From Bin5 sp965204525 (GTDB lineage: Bacteria; Chloroflexota; Anaerolineae; Caldilineales; Caldilineaceae): a stretch of 64,000 bases of DNA. The stretch spans positions 2,046,001 through 2,110,000 of the forward strand of contig OZ241994.1 of the NCBI GenBank assembly GCA_965204525.1. Reading direction: 5' to 3'. A program made the translations under genes and the position numbers. Below, one piece after another: positions 17,991-25,577 of the stretch; within the stretch, counting starts at the first letter, position 1, and every line of letters starts with the position of its first letter. The notes beneath the pieces were generated by a model. That model made no database searches and was not told the origin of the DNA. It saw only the letters and a list, made by a program, of their open reading frames with translations.

Positions 17991-19061
17991 ATGCTTCTCA
18001 TTGACGCCCACCTCGACCTGGCGATGAACGCGCTGCAGGGCAACCGGGACCTGACGCGTTCGGTCTATACGATTCGGACAACTGAGCAGAAGAACAGCGG
18101 CAAAGGACAGGGTTACGGCACGGTCGCCTTTCCGGAGATGCGCCAAGGCCGGGTCGCGCTCAGTTTCGCGACCGCAATCGCGCGTTCGACGGGACGTCCC
18201 GCCCCTAATATCGACTACGATCATCCCACGCAGGCCAGCGCAATGGCGCAGGGTCATCTGGCGTACTACCGGGGGTTGGAGGAGCTGGGGATCGTGCGCG
18301 TCATCACGACCGGGTCCGAGCTGGAAGAGCACTGGAGCAGTTGGACTGAGTGGGAGGATGCGGGAGGTGATGAGCCGCCGCTCGGTTTTGTGCTGTCAAT
18401 GGAGGGGGCAGACCCGATCCTGACTCCGGAGCACGTTGAGTTCTGGTACGATGCAGGGCTGCGGGCGATCGGTCCGTCCCATTACGGCCCCAACCGCTAT
18501 GCAGGCGGCACAGGAACCGAACTGGGACTGGGTGAGATGGGGCCAGCGCTGTTGCGGGAGATGGAGCGGCTGGGCATTATGCTGGACCTGACGCATCTGT
18601 CCGATCAGTCATTCTGGCAGGCGCTTGAGATCTACAATGGCCCGGTGCTGGCCAGCCACAACAACTGCCGGGCGATCGTTCCGCACCAGCGACAGTTCAA
18701 CGATGAGCAGCTGCGGGCGATCATTGAACGCGGCGGGGTGGTCGGCATGGCGATGGACGTTTGGATGATGTCGACGAAGTGGCGCGCCGGGCAGGAATGG
18801 AACTACGATATTATGCTGGAAGATATGGTGCCCCACATCGATCACATTTGCGAGCTGGCGGGCAATGCCAGCAATATCGCCATCGGGACCGATCTCGACG
18901 GCGGTTTCGGCCGCGAGCAGTCGCCGGCCGACCTGGACACGATCGCCGATCTGCAACGGATCCCGGAGTTGCTGCGGGGCAACGGTTACGCGGATGATGA
19001 CATCGCGGCGATCTGTCATGGGAACTGGCTGCGGCTTTTGCGGGAGGCTTTAAAGGACTAG
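17991..19061 (+). CDS. Membrane dipeptidase family protein (peptidase M19)
   Basis: A 356-residue amidohydrolase-fold zinc dipeptidase, the usual length for M19. The first metal motif is DAHLD (His7, Asp9); the bridging Glu is in SMEGAD; later His ligands are in DLTHLSD and LASHNN. The pattern is consistent with an active binuclear site that hydrolyses dipeptides, including some with D-residues. The ATG at 17991 is chosen because GGAG lies 7 bases upstream and the DxHxD motif normally sits at the N-terminus. It is followed after 3 bases by a cytochrome c lipoprotein gene. Physiological substrate is unknown. Confidence 0.88.
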   Translation: MLLIDAHLDLAMNALQGNRDLTRSVYTIRTTEQKNSGKGQGYGTVAFPEMRQGRVALSFATAIARSTGRPAPNIDYDHPTQASAMAQGHLAYYRGLEELGIVRVITTGSELEEHWSSWTEWEDAGGDEPPLGFVLSMEGADPILTPEHVEFWYDAGLRAIGPSHYGPNRYAGGTGTELGLGEMGPALLREMERLGIMLDLTHLSDQSFWQALEIYNGPVLASHNNCRAIVPHQRQFNDEQLRAIIERGGVVGMAMDVWMMSTKWRAGQEWNYDIMLEDMVPHIDHICELAGNASNIAIGTDLDGGFGREQSPADLDTIADLQRIPELLRGNGYADDDIAAICHGNWLRLLREALKD

Positions 19062-19064
19062 GGC

Positions 19065-19592
19065 ATGACATCGCGGGGTTTGGCGCTTCTTACTGTATTG
19101 ACGGTGGCACTGGTCCTATTGGCATGCGCGCCGTCCGGTGGTGACGAAAGCGATCAGGCGCCGCAGAGCGAGACCCCGACTAAGGAAGCAACGGTAATTC
19201 CTACTGAGGAGCCGGTTCCTGAGCTCGAAAGGACAGTTGATGGAGCGGACGCTTCCGATGCTCAATTGGTGGCGTTGGGAGAAATCCTTTACCAGCAGCA
19301 TTGCGCATCTTGTCACGGTGCAGAGCTGGAGGGGCAGCCAAACTGGAAGCAACGAGATGAGAACGGATATTTACCGGCCCCTCCGCACGATGAGACCGGT
19401 CACACCTGGCATCATCCCGACGAACAGTTGTTTGAGATTACCAAGATTGGGACGGAAGCATTTGTTGGCATGGGATACAAGAGCAACATGATCGGGTTTG
19501 AAGATCAGCTCAGCGATTCCGAGATCTGGGCGGTGCTGGCATTTATCAAGAGCCAGTGGTCGCCGAGGATTCAGAGGGCACAGCCCAAATAG
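19065..19592 (+). CDS. Lipoprotein c-type cytochrome
   Basis: A 175-residue exported protein. The signal ends in a lipobox at Cys21 (LLACAPS), followed by an acidic, Thr/Pro-rich linker to about residue 60. One haem c site, CASCH at 80-84, gives covalent attachment (Cys80, Cys83) and proximal His84. Distal Met ligands are plausible in GMGYKSNM. The C-terminal helix ILAVLAFIKSQW-type is typical of cytochrome c class I and alcohol-dehydrogenase-associated cytochromes. It is tightly spaced after the dipeptidase. Role is probably electron transfer on the outer face of the membrane. Confidence 0.88.
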   Translation: MTSRGLALLTVLTVALVLLACAPSGGDESDQAPQSETPTKEATVIPTEEPVPELERTVDGADASDAQLVALGEILYQQHCASCHGAELEGQPNWKQRDENGYLPAPPHDETGHTWHHPDEQLFEITKIGTEAFVGMGYKSNMIGFEDQLSDSEIWAVLAFIKSQWSPRIQRAQPK

Positions 19593-19690
19593 ATTCGTCT
19601 GTGACCGGTATCGACGCCATGGTGCCTGCAGGTTATCGCTATCCGCTACTATTGAAGAGTAGCGAGAATACGTATGAAGAGGACAGGAAT

Positions 19691-19859
19691 ATGACTGTCG
19701 ATACAGTTCAACAACTTCAAACAGCCGTTTCTCGACTATCAGCGCAGGAACTTGCAAGGAACTATAAGACACTTCGCGAATCCCTCCTTCTGGCAGTGTT
19801 ATCGAAGACTGCCGCGAGATATTCAGCGGTTGGTTGACCTCCATTCGGCATTTGAATGA
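19691..19859 (+). pseudogene. Decayed type II toxin-antitoxin locus
   Basis: Two fused remnants in different frames. From ATG 19691 (with a GAGGA box upstream) the first 23 codons, MTVDTVQQLQTAVSRLSAQE and following, match the N-terminus of a common antitoxin family. The next frame (from about 19758) then reads RHFANPSFWQCYRRLPRD followed by IQRLVD, the N-terminus of the associated RelE/ParE-like protein, and ends at TGA 19857-19859. The antitoxin C-terminus and most of the toxin are missing, as if deleted between them. As it stands the first frame could only make a 48-residue product. Family assignment is by motif recognition. Confidence 0.6.
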
Positions 19860-19896
19860 CGTGCCACTGCGTAGACAAAAATGGGAGACAGCACAG

Positions 19897-20277
19897 ATGC
19901 GTAAGGAAGTATACACCGAGAAAGGGGCACCTCCGGCGGGAATCTATTCCCAGGGAATCGTGGCAGACGGACCGGTCGCGTACATCGCTGGCCAGGGCCC
20001 GATTGACCCTGCCACCGGGCAAAAAGTCGAGGGCGGATTTCGTGAGCAGGCGACGCGGGTATTCGACAATCTGACGATCCTGCTGGAGGCGGCGGGAACT
20101 TCTTGGGAACACGTGACGAAGGTCGGTGTCTTTCTGGCCGACCTGAACGACTTCGCGGAGATGAACGAGGTCTACGAGCAGTATGTCACCAAGCCTTATC
20201 CGGCGCGTACGACGGTCGGTTGCCAACTGCCCAACATTCTGCTTGAAGTCGATTGTATTGCGGTCGTGCCGGAATAG
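19897..20277 (+). CDS. RidA family protein (Rid/YjgF/UK114)
   Basis: A 126-residue cytoplasmic protein of the Rid superfamily, which typically hydrolyses reactive enamine/imine intermediates formed by PLP enzymes. Family markers are visible: GIYSQGIVADG, the AGQGPIDPATG turn, QATRVFDNLTILLEAAG, VGVFLADLNDF and the C-terminal PARTTVGCQLP carrying the conserved Arg, then DCIAVVPE. Start ATG 19897 is preceded by GGGAG. It sits just upstream of a PLP aminotransferase, which suits the proposed role. Confidence 0.92.
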   Translation: MRKEVYTEKGAPPAGIYSQGIVADGPVAYIAGQGPIDPATGQKVEGGFREQATRVFDNLTILLEAAGTSWEHVTKVGVFLADLNDFAEMNEVYEQYVTKPYPARTTVGCQLPNILLEVDCIAVVPE

Positions 20278-20328
20278 AGGCAGGCCTTGCAGGAATTGGC
20301 GAACAGTGAATTGAAACAGGAGCGAACG

Positions 20329-20622
20329 ATGACATTTGACGAATTCAAGGCCAGCCTTTCGAACGAGGCGCCGCCGGACGATGTGAGCGCGCCCCTGCGT
20401 GCGCTTTGGATGGTAGAAGGCGACGACTGGGAAGGCGCCCACGTCCTTTTGCAGGATCTTCCGGACGGCAACGGCGCGGCGTGGGTGCATGCGTATCTGC
20501 ATCGCGTTGAAGGCGATCTCCCGAATGCCGATCACTGGTACCGCCGCGCCCAGAAACCGGCCAGCAGTGCGCCTTTGCCCCAGGAATGGGAAGAGATCGC
20601 CCGGGCCCTGCTGCAAGACTGA
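20329..20622 (+). CDS. Conserved hypothetical protein (97 aa)
   Basis: A small acidic protein with a conserved pattern I recognise from uncharacterised bacterial proteins: an N-terminal TFDEFKASL helix, an APLRALWMVEGDDWEGAHVL segment, and a C-terminal AAWVHAYLHRVEGDLPNADHW block followed by YRRAQKP. The repeated helix pairs suggest a TPR-like fold. The ATG at 20329 has GGAGCGA just upstream; the frame is open to 20287. Lies between RidA and an aminotransferase on the same strand. No function is known to me. Confidence 0.75.
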   Translation: MTFDEFKASLSNEAPPDDVSAPLRALWMVEGDDWEGAHVLLQDLPDGNGAAWVHAYLHRVEGDLPNADHWYRRAQKPASSAPLPQEWEEIARALLQD

Positions 20623-20699
20623 GCAGTTCGAACAGAGCTATAGCAGACCGCTTGGGTTACGCAAGTTCCTTCATTGCGGAAAGGACCTACCCTCCCCTG

Positions 20700-21911
20700 A
20701 TGCCATCACCTTCTTTCGCGCCCTCTGCCGAGCGCGTCCCGGAGTCCCGTATTCGGGCGCTGGCGGACGTAGCCTTTGGCATGGAGGACGTGCTGTTTCT
20801 GCAGTTTGGCGAATCGACCATACCGACGCCGCCCTACGTGATCGACGCGGTGAACAGGGCGGCGCAGGAGGGTTGGACCTTCTACTCGCCAAATCAAGGG
20901 CTGCCGTCGTTGCGAGACGCGATCGTCGACCTGATCGCGAGATTGCATGGCGTAGAGATTGGGGCGTCGGAGATCCAGATCACGTCGGGCGGTGTGCAGG
21001 CGCTTAACCTGGCGATCAAGTGTGTCGTCGATCCGGGTGATGACGCGCTGGTGCTGAGCCCGAACTGGCCCAACGGGTCGGCGATGGTGGAGATGTTCGG
21101 CGGGCGCGCGGTAGAGGTGCCGATGGCGCGAGCCGGAAAGCGGTTCACGCCGGACGTGGAAGCCATGAAGGATGCACTGTCGCCGCAAACGCGCATGTTG
21201 TTGTACGCTTCGCCGTCCAATCCGCTTGGCTGGACGGCGACGGTGGCTGAACAGCAGATGTTGCTGGATTTCGCGCGCCAGCACGGGCTGTGGCTGCTGA
21301 CTGACGAGGTCTACGAGCGGATTTACTACGGCGGTCAGGGCGCGGCAGAGGGCGAAGGGGGCCAGGGGATCACCGGGCAGATTGCGCCTTCGATTCTGAA
21401 GCTTTGCACGCGTGAAGACGCGGTTATCGTCGTCAACTCCTTTTCGAAGACATACTGCATGACGGGCTGGCGGCTCGGCTGGATGGTGGGCCGGCCGGAT
21501 TTCGTGCAGAAGGCGGCGCAGTTGAACGAGTTCATCGTCTCGCACGCGCCGACGATGATCCAGCGCGGCGGCGAGGCGGCCATTGCCCACGGCGAGGACG
21601 ATATCGCGGCGATGGTGGAGGAGTTTCAGGAGCGGCGGGACTTCTGCGCTGGGATGTTGAGAACTGTTCCCGGCGTCAACCTGCCGGAACCGGAAGGAGC
21701 TTTTTATCTCTTTCCGCAACTTGAGGGTATTGACGACTCGTTCCAATTTGCCCTCGATCTTCTGCGCAAGGCACATGTGGCCGTTGCCCCAGGCAGCGCT
21801 TTTGGCAACGGCGGCGAAGGATCGATTCGCATCTGTTACGCGCCCGGTATGGATGTCTTGAAGCCGGCGATGGAACGGATTTGCGAGTTCATACAGACTC
21901 ACAACAGGTAG
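20700..21911 (+). CDS. PLP-dependent aminotransferase, class I/II
   Basis: A 403-residue fold-type I aminotransferase of the aspartate aminotransferase superfamily. The PLP lysine is Lys250 in NSFSKTYCMTGWRLGW, with the following Arg typical of substrate carboxylate/phosphate contacts. Other family marks are TSGGVQALNL, YASPSNPLG and LTDEVYERIYY, and a C-terminal SIRICYA Arg that would bind the alpha-carboxylate. The ATG at 20700 gives the family length; the frame extends upstream to 20586 without similarity. Within the RidA to RraA-like run, so a shared catabolic role is possible. Specific substrates are unknown. Confidence 0.92.
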   Translation: MPSPSFAPSAERVPESRIRALADVAFGMEDVLFLQFGESTIPTPPYVIDAVNRAAQEGWTFYSPNQGLPSLRDAIVDLIARLHGVEIGASEIQITSGGVQALNLAIKCVVDPGDDALVLSPNWPNGSAMVEMFGGRAVEVPMARAGKRFTPDVEAMKDALSPQTRMLLYASPSNPLGWTATVAEQQMLLDFARQHGLWLLTDEVYERIYYGGQGAAEGEGGQGITGQIAPSILKLCTREDAVIVVNSFSKTYCMTGWRLGWMVGRPDFVQKAAQLNEFIVSHAPTMIQRGGEAAIAHGEDDIAAMVEEFQERRDFCAGMLRTVPGVNLPEPEGAFYLFPQLEGIDDSFQFALDLLRKAHVAVAPGSAFGNGGEGSIRICYAPGMDVLKPAMERICEFIQTHNR

Positions 21912-21961
21912 CAGCAACCCAATATGAACGCAGTCCAGACCTACCACACAAGGAAGGCAGA

Positions 21962-22684
21962 ATGAATTCCCAAGCGATTCTGGAAGAGCTTAAGACGGTC
22001 GATACACCTTCGATTACAAACGTAGTCGCCACCTATCCGGAAGACCCTCTCTGCCTGGGCCTTTACAACCCGTGGACGGAAAACTGGTATACGGATGAAA
22101 CGATTCGCTGCATGTATCCTGAGCTGGGAGCGCTGGCCGGTTACGCGGTTACATGCGTCTACGGCCTGCCGGATCCGAATTTTTCGCGGGTGGGTTTCAC
22201 GGACGTGCTGGAGGCGCTGGACGCGTCGCCGAAGCCGACGATCCTGGTCTTGGAGCAGAAGTTTCCGCCCGAAATTGCGGGCAAGGTAGGGCTGGCCGGC
22301 GGCAACATGACGGCCGCGATGCAGGCGGTCGGCTGTGTGGGGTGCATTTCCAACGGCCCGTCAAGAGACATCGACGAGATCCGGCCGATGGGTTTCCAGT
22401 ATCTGCTGAGCGGCGTTACCCCAGGGCATGGGGCGATGGCGGTGCAGGCGGTGAATGTGCCGGTGCACGTCCGGGGGATGGACGTCGCGCCGGGCGAGAT
22501 CGTGCATATGGATGAGAACGGCGCGTGCAAGTTCCCGGCTGACAAGATGGAGGATGTTCTGCGCAACGTCAAGAAGCTGCTGGCGCATGAAGAGGAACGC
22601 ATCGGCCAGATGCAGAAGGCCTCGAGCGCGGCGGAGGTGCGGGCGATTCTCGCCGGTCATAGCTACGGGGATGACGAAGAGTGA
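21962..22684 (+). CDS. RraA-like / HMG aldolase family protein
   Basis: A 240-residue protein of the RraA/4-hydroxy-4-methyl-2-oxoglutarate aldolase fold. The glycine-rich AGGNMTAAMQAVGCVGCISNGPSRD segment, with the substrate/metal Arg-Asp pair (RD), and the later GMDVAPGEIVHMDENGACKFP block are characteristic. True RraA inhibits RNase E, whereas most environmental homologues are aldolases or decarboxylases; the longer N-terminus here favours the enzyme group. Start ATG 21962 follows AAGGCAG. It directly precedes the tandem repeat and terminator that end this run of genes. A second, distinct family member is at 58.4 kb. Confidence 0.82.
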   Translation: MNSQAILEELKTVDTPSITNVVATYPEDPLCLGLYNPWTENWYTDETIRCMYPELGALAGYAVTCVYGLPDPNFSRVGFTDVLEALDASPKPTILVLEQKFPPEIAGKVGLAGGNMTAAMQAVGCVGCISNGPSRDIDEIRPMGFQYLLSGVTPGHGAMAVQAVNVPVHVRGMDVAPGEIVHMDENGACKFPADKMEDVLRNVKKLLAHEEERIGQMQKASSAAEVRAILAGHSYGDDEE

Positions 22685-22777
22685 GGGGAGAGAAGTGAGG
22701 AGAGAGGAGTGAGGAGTGAGGAGAGAGGAGTGAGGAGAGAGGAGTGAGGAGAGAGGAGTGAGGAGAGAGGAGTGAGA
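22682..22777 (+). repeat. 14-bp tandem repeat (GTGAGGAGAGAGGA units)
   Basis: About six copies of a 14-bp unit, GTGAGGAGAGAGGA, with one 7-bp half unit (GTGAGGA), begin at the stop codon of the RraA-like gene and run into the terminator. All units are purine-rich on the plus strand. The last unit supplies the 5' arm of the terminator hairpin. Confidence 0.9.
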
Positions 22778-22800
22778 CGTTCTCTCACTCCTCTTTTTTT
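22767..22800 (+). terminator. Rho-independent terminator
   Basis: GAGGAGTGAGA at 22767-22777 pairs exactly with TCTCACTCCTC at 22783-22793 across a 5-base loop, followed by seven T residues. Because the 5' arm is a copy of the tandem repeat, earlier repeat units could also pair with the 3' arm. It ends the plus-strand run from RidA to the RraA-like gene. Confidence 0.9.
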
Positions 22801-22821
22801 GATCTTAGGGAGCGCCCTTTT

Positions 22822-23289
22822 TCATGGTAGGGAGTCTTCGGTTTCGGTTACGTCAATGTGGACGGCGACCCAGCCGTCGTTGTCGCTGAGGATGTCGTCG
22901 TTGATGCGCAGGTAGAGGATGCCATGTTGGGTAGCCTGCATGTTTACGCGTTTTCCGACAATAAAGCGGGCTCCAGTTTCGCCGATGCGGCCTATGAGCG
23001 CGCCGCCACTTCCTGTTCCAACGGGGTAGAAGCTGGGTGCGGGAAATCTGGCGTGCCCAGCAGGCCCATGAAACTCGTCGGGTGTGTAGAGCCACTCGCC
23101 TTCCGCTTCAATCTCGACCAGGTCTCCTTGATCGATGCGCACACCGGTGCTCTGCCAGTCGCGATAGGCGTAGATCCGTTTGGCGATGAGGTCGCCATGG
23201 TTGCGGGAGACGGTCAGGTTCCGCGGCGCCGTTTGCGTCAACGTCACCAGGACAGCGACGGCGCCTGCCAGGAGCAATGTTTTGCGCAT
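22822..23289 (-). CDS. Exported PA-IL-like (LecA-type) lectin-fold protein
   Basis: A 155-residue protein with an N-terminal hydrophobic signal (about residues 4-20) and one domain resembling PA-IL/LecA: VRIDQGDLVEIEAEGEW at its start, GGALIGRIGETGARFIVGK in the middle and RINDDILSDNDGWVAVHIDV at the end, where LecA binds calcium and galactose. Such domains are frequent in environmental exported proteins and may bind sugars or only serve as a beta-sandwich. It starts 3 bases after the SPFH gene stop, third in a minus-strand operon. Calcium/sugar binding is not established from sequence alone. Confidence 0.75.
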   Translation of the reverse strand: MRKTLLLAGAVAVLVTLTQTAPRNLTVSRNHGDLIAKRIYAYRDWQSTGVRIDQGDLVEIEAEGEWLYTPDEFHGPAGHARFPAPSFYPVGTGSGGALIGRIGETGARFIVGKRVNMQATQHGILYLRINDDILSDNDGWVAVHIDVTETEDSLP

Positions 23290-23292
23290 GCG

Positions 23293-24237
23293 TTACTCCT
23301 CCGCTGATGGCCGCAGTTCGAGGATCGGCTCGGCGCCGGTTCCGAGAATCCACTTGCTGTTCTCCTTCAGTTCGACGGCAATGAGATAGTCGATGTACTT
23401 TTCCGCGAGCGTGCCCTTGCCTTCCAGTTCGCCGAGGATGGCGCGGACGGCGAGTTGCTGGGCCTCGGTTGTGAGCTGGATCTGTTCGGCTTCGGCGGCG
23501 GCGGAGGTGGTGATGCGGTAGGCCTGCGCTTCGGCCTCCTTTTGCGCGGCGTAGAACTGTGCGTCGGCGACGGTGCGCTGCTGGGCGGCTTCGGCCTCGG
23601 CCTGTTCCTGGCGCTGCGCGGCCACCATGCGATCCTTGATTGCTGACAAAACCTCGGCAGGCGGCGACGCGCTTTGGATCTGGACGGTCATGAATTCGAC
23701 ACCGTACTGATCTTCCTTCTCCTTCAACTCCTGCATAATCTCAAGGTTCATTTCTGTGCGCTGGTTCATGACGCCGGTCATCGTCTTGGTGTTGATGACA
23801 TCGCGCAGCCTGCCCTGCACGAATTCGAAGACGATGCGCTCCGGGTCGTCGACGGCGAGGGCGAAGCGTTCGGGGTTGGTGACGCGGTAGGTGAATTGGA
23901 GGGAGACGTCCATCGTGACATTGTCGGAAGTCATGGCGGGAATACGCTCGACGTAGCCGAGCCGCTCGATGACTTTGACAATGATGACCGTGTCAACCAG
24001 GGGGACTTGAACGTGCCATCCGGGCGTTTGCACGCCGAGGAAGCGGCCGCCGCGCAGGTGCAGGCCGCGTTCGAACTCGTGAATTTTGTAGACGGCGGCG
24101 CGGCCGACGTAGAGTGCGACCAGGAAAACAGCCAGCGCCGCGAGGACTACGATTGAGAGTTTGTAGAGCCGTTCCAGGTCCGAACCGACAGGTCTCCGTG
24201 TCTCGGGCACGGCAGTCACTACTGTTTCTTCGCTCAT
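23293..24237 (-). CDS. SPFH/Band 7 domain membrane protein (HflK/stomatin-like)
   Basis: A 314-residue protein with one transmembrane helix at about residues 27-50, then an SPFH domain (GVQTPGWHVQVPLVDTV, YRVTNPERFALAVDDPERIV, RLRDVINTKTMTGVM) and a long Ala/Glu/Gln-rich coiled coil near 210-265. SPFH proteins form ring-like assemblies on membranes, often with a protease or partner membrane protein. Its ATG overlaps the stop of the upstream multi-pass membrane protein (ATGA), so the two probably assemble together; the lectin-fold gene follows. It differs from HflK/HflC pairs in being single. Confidence 0.87.
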   Translation of the reverse strand: MSEETVVTAVPETRRPVGSDLERLYKLSIVVLAALAVFLVALYVGRAAVYKIHEFERGLHLRGGRFLGVQTPGWHVQVPLVDTVIIVKVIERLGYVERIPAMTSDNVTMDVSLQFTYRVTNPERFALAVDDPERIVFEFVQGRLRDVINTKTMTGVMNQRTEMNLEIMQELKEKEDQYGVEFMTVQIQSASPPAEVLSAIKDRMVAAQRQEQAEAEAAQQRTVADAQFYAAQKEAEAQAYRITTSAAAEAEQIQLTTEAQQLAVRAILGELEGKGTLAEKYIDYLIAVELKENSKWILGTGAEPILELRPSAEE

Positions 24238-25232
24238 GTTTGCTTCTCCTTGGGGGAATCGTGTCCTGCCATTTCAGATTGCGGCAGGACAGTTGAGTCG
24301 CTGCTCCTCTTTGTTGCCCTGGTCGATTCGGGGAAAACCCGTGCGACCTTATTCCAAGACGAGGCTAAAGTGTTTTCGATTCCAAGTTTACCGATCAACC
24401 AATGGACGAATGGTGGAACCAGCAAGGGCCCGCTCAGTATCAGCCAGCCCAGTCCGGCAGTAGTGAGGATTAGCTGGATGTCGTTCTTATAATCAAACTG
24501 CTCACCGAAGCTGTAACCGATCAGAATGGTCCAGAAAAGAGAATGGCAGAGTGGCACGCCCCCAAAGAGGACAGCCATTTGCGCCAATTTGGTCCGGCCG
24601 CGAAATAGGGCCAGTGTCGGGCGCCAGAAGAGAACAGCAGAGGTTGCAGCGCAGACGGCAGCAGAGAGGGTTGCGAGGGGCGGCATTCCTTCTGTTGCAA
24701 ACTGCGCCATCCCTCCTACATCTTCTACTATTGCGGTTGCAAGAACAAGCGGAATTGTCAACGCGGCGGGTGGAAATGCGGTGTAGGCGATGAGCGGTTT
24801 TTCAGGAGGTTGCCGGCCTGGCCATAGATAGACTGCAAGAGAAGGTGAGAACGGCAGAACCAGCAGATAAAACGCTGCAGCAAGCAGCAAGAGCGTTGTG
24901 CTCAGCGAACTAGCGAGGACATACTCCAGGAAGGGATTCCAGAAGTGAGCCAGTAGGCCGACGGCGAGCAGCATCAGCACTGCGACTGTTTCGTAGACCG
25001 CGAAACTTAGCCAGGGGTAGAACCAGATCGGACGCCGCGCGCGCCAGCCGAGAATCGCGCCCCCGATATAGACGAACCGCTGAAGCCAGCGTACGCCTTG
25101 CCAGGGCTGGAAGGGCGCAGATTCGATGTACCACAGCTCGGCAGTCGTGTTTGCCAGCCAGACGCCGGCTGGTAACAACAGGAACGGCAGAGCGATGAGT
25201 GCTGCAGTACGAATGGAGTGGGTGCGGTTCAT
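24234..25232 (-). CDS. Multi-pass membrane protein of unknown function
   Basis: A 332-residue hydrophobic protein with about eight predicted membrane segments, the clearest near 11-28, 72-94, 100-130, 152-166 and 215-240, and a charged, hydrophilic C-terminal tail of about 40 residues. I do not recognise a family. The stop overlaps the start of the SPFH gene by four bases, so expression is coupled and a membrane complex of these two proteins is the most economical reading. Confidence 0.75.
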   Translation of the reverse strand: MNRTHSIRTAALIALPFLLLPAGVWLANTTAELWYIESAPFQPWQGVRWLQRFVYIGGAILGWRARRPIWFYPWLSFAVYETVAVLMLLAVGLLAHFWNPFLEYVLASSLSTTLLLLAAAFYLLVLPFSPSLAVYLWPGRQPPEKPLIAYTAFPPAALTIPLVLATAIVEDVGGMAQFATEGMPPLATLSAAVCAATSAVLFWRPTLALFRGRTKLAQMAVLFGGVPLCHSLFWTILIGYSFGEQFDYKNDIQLILTTAGLGWLILSGPLLVPPFVHWLIGKLGIENTLASSWNKVARVFPESTRATKRSSDSTVLPQSEMAGHDSPKEKQT

Positions 25233-25577
25233 GGTTCGTTCCGGTGATCTAGTCCGGCATAGGATTCAGCTTATCATTGATGGCCCGGTTTCATTGGATG
25301 CATGTCGGTCCATTCCCTGACGGTTGTCGTACGATCTGTGGTAAGAGATGTTCACGGAACTAAGGCAAGCCCAGACCCTATCGCACGGATGGATTGCCTA
25401 CTGAAGGCCCGGCTTCGTAAAGTTCCAATTGAACTGCATTAAATTCTATTACTTTTTTACCTCTTGCTTTCACAGATAAAATGAATAAAATATTGTTTAC
25501 CTTCTTCTTTGAGGCTGAAGACCGTTTTCCGACTTGCTCCGAAAGCCGAGAGATCAAACCTAGCATGGAGGGTCAAA
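25233..25577. other. Divergent intergenic region, AT-rich next to the second sugar importer
   Basis: About 345 bases between the leftward membrane-protein operon and the rightward sugar-importer operon. Its right half is noticeably AT-rich compared with the rest of the window and holds the promoter-like sequence listed separately. No gene is recognised. Confidence 0.5.
25464..25491 (+). promoter_or_regulatory. Putative sigma-70-like promoter of the second sugar importer
   Basis: TTGCTT at 25464-25469 and TAAAAT at 25486-25491, separated by 16 bases, about 85 bases ahead of the solute-binding protein start, in an AT-rich patch. Match to consensus is moderate. Confidence 0.4.

Noticed and set aside
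22682..22777. Regular short repeats considered as a CRISPR array.
   Set aside because: Units are 14 bp, contiguous, with no spacers and no cas genes; this is a simple tandem repeat.
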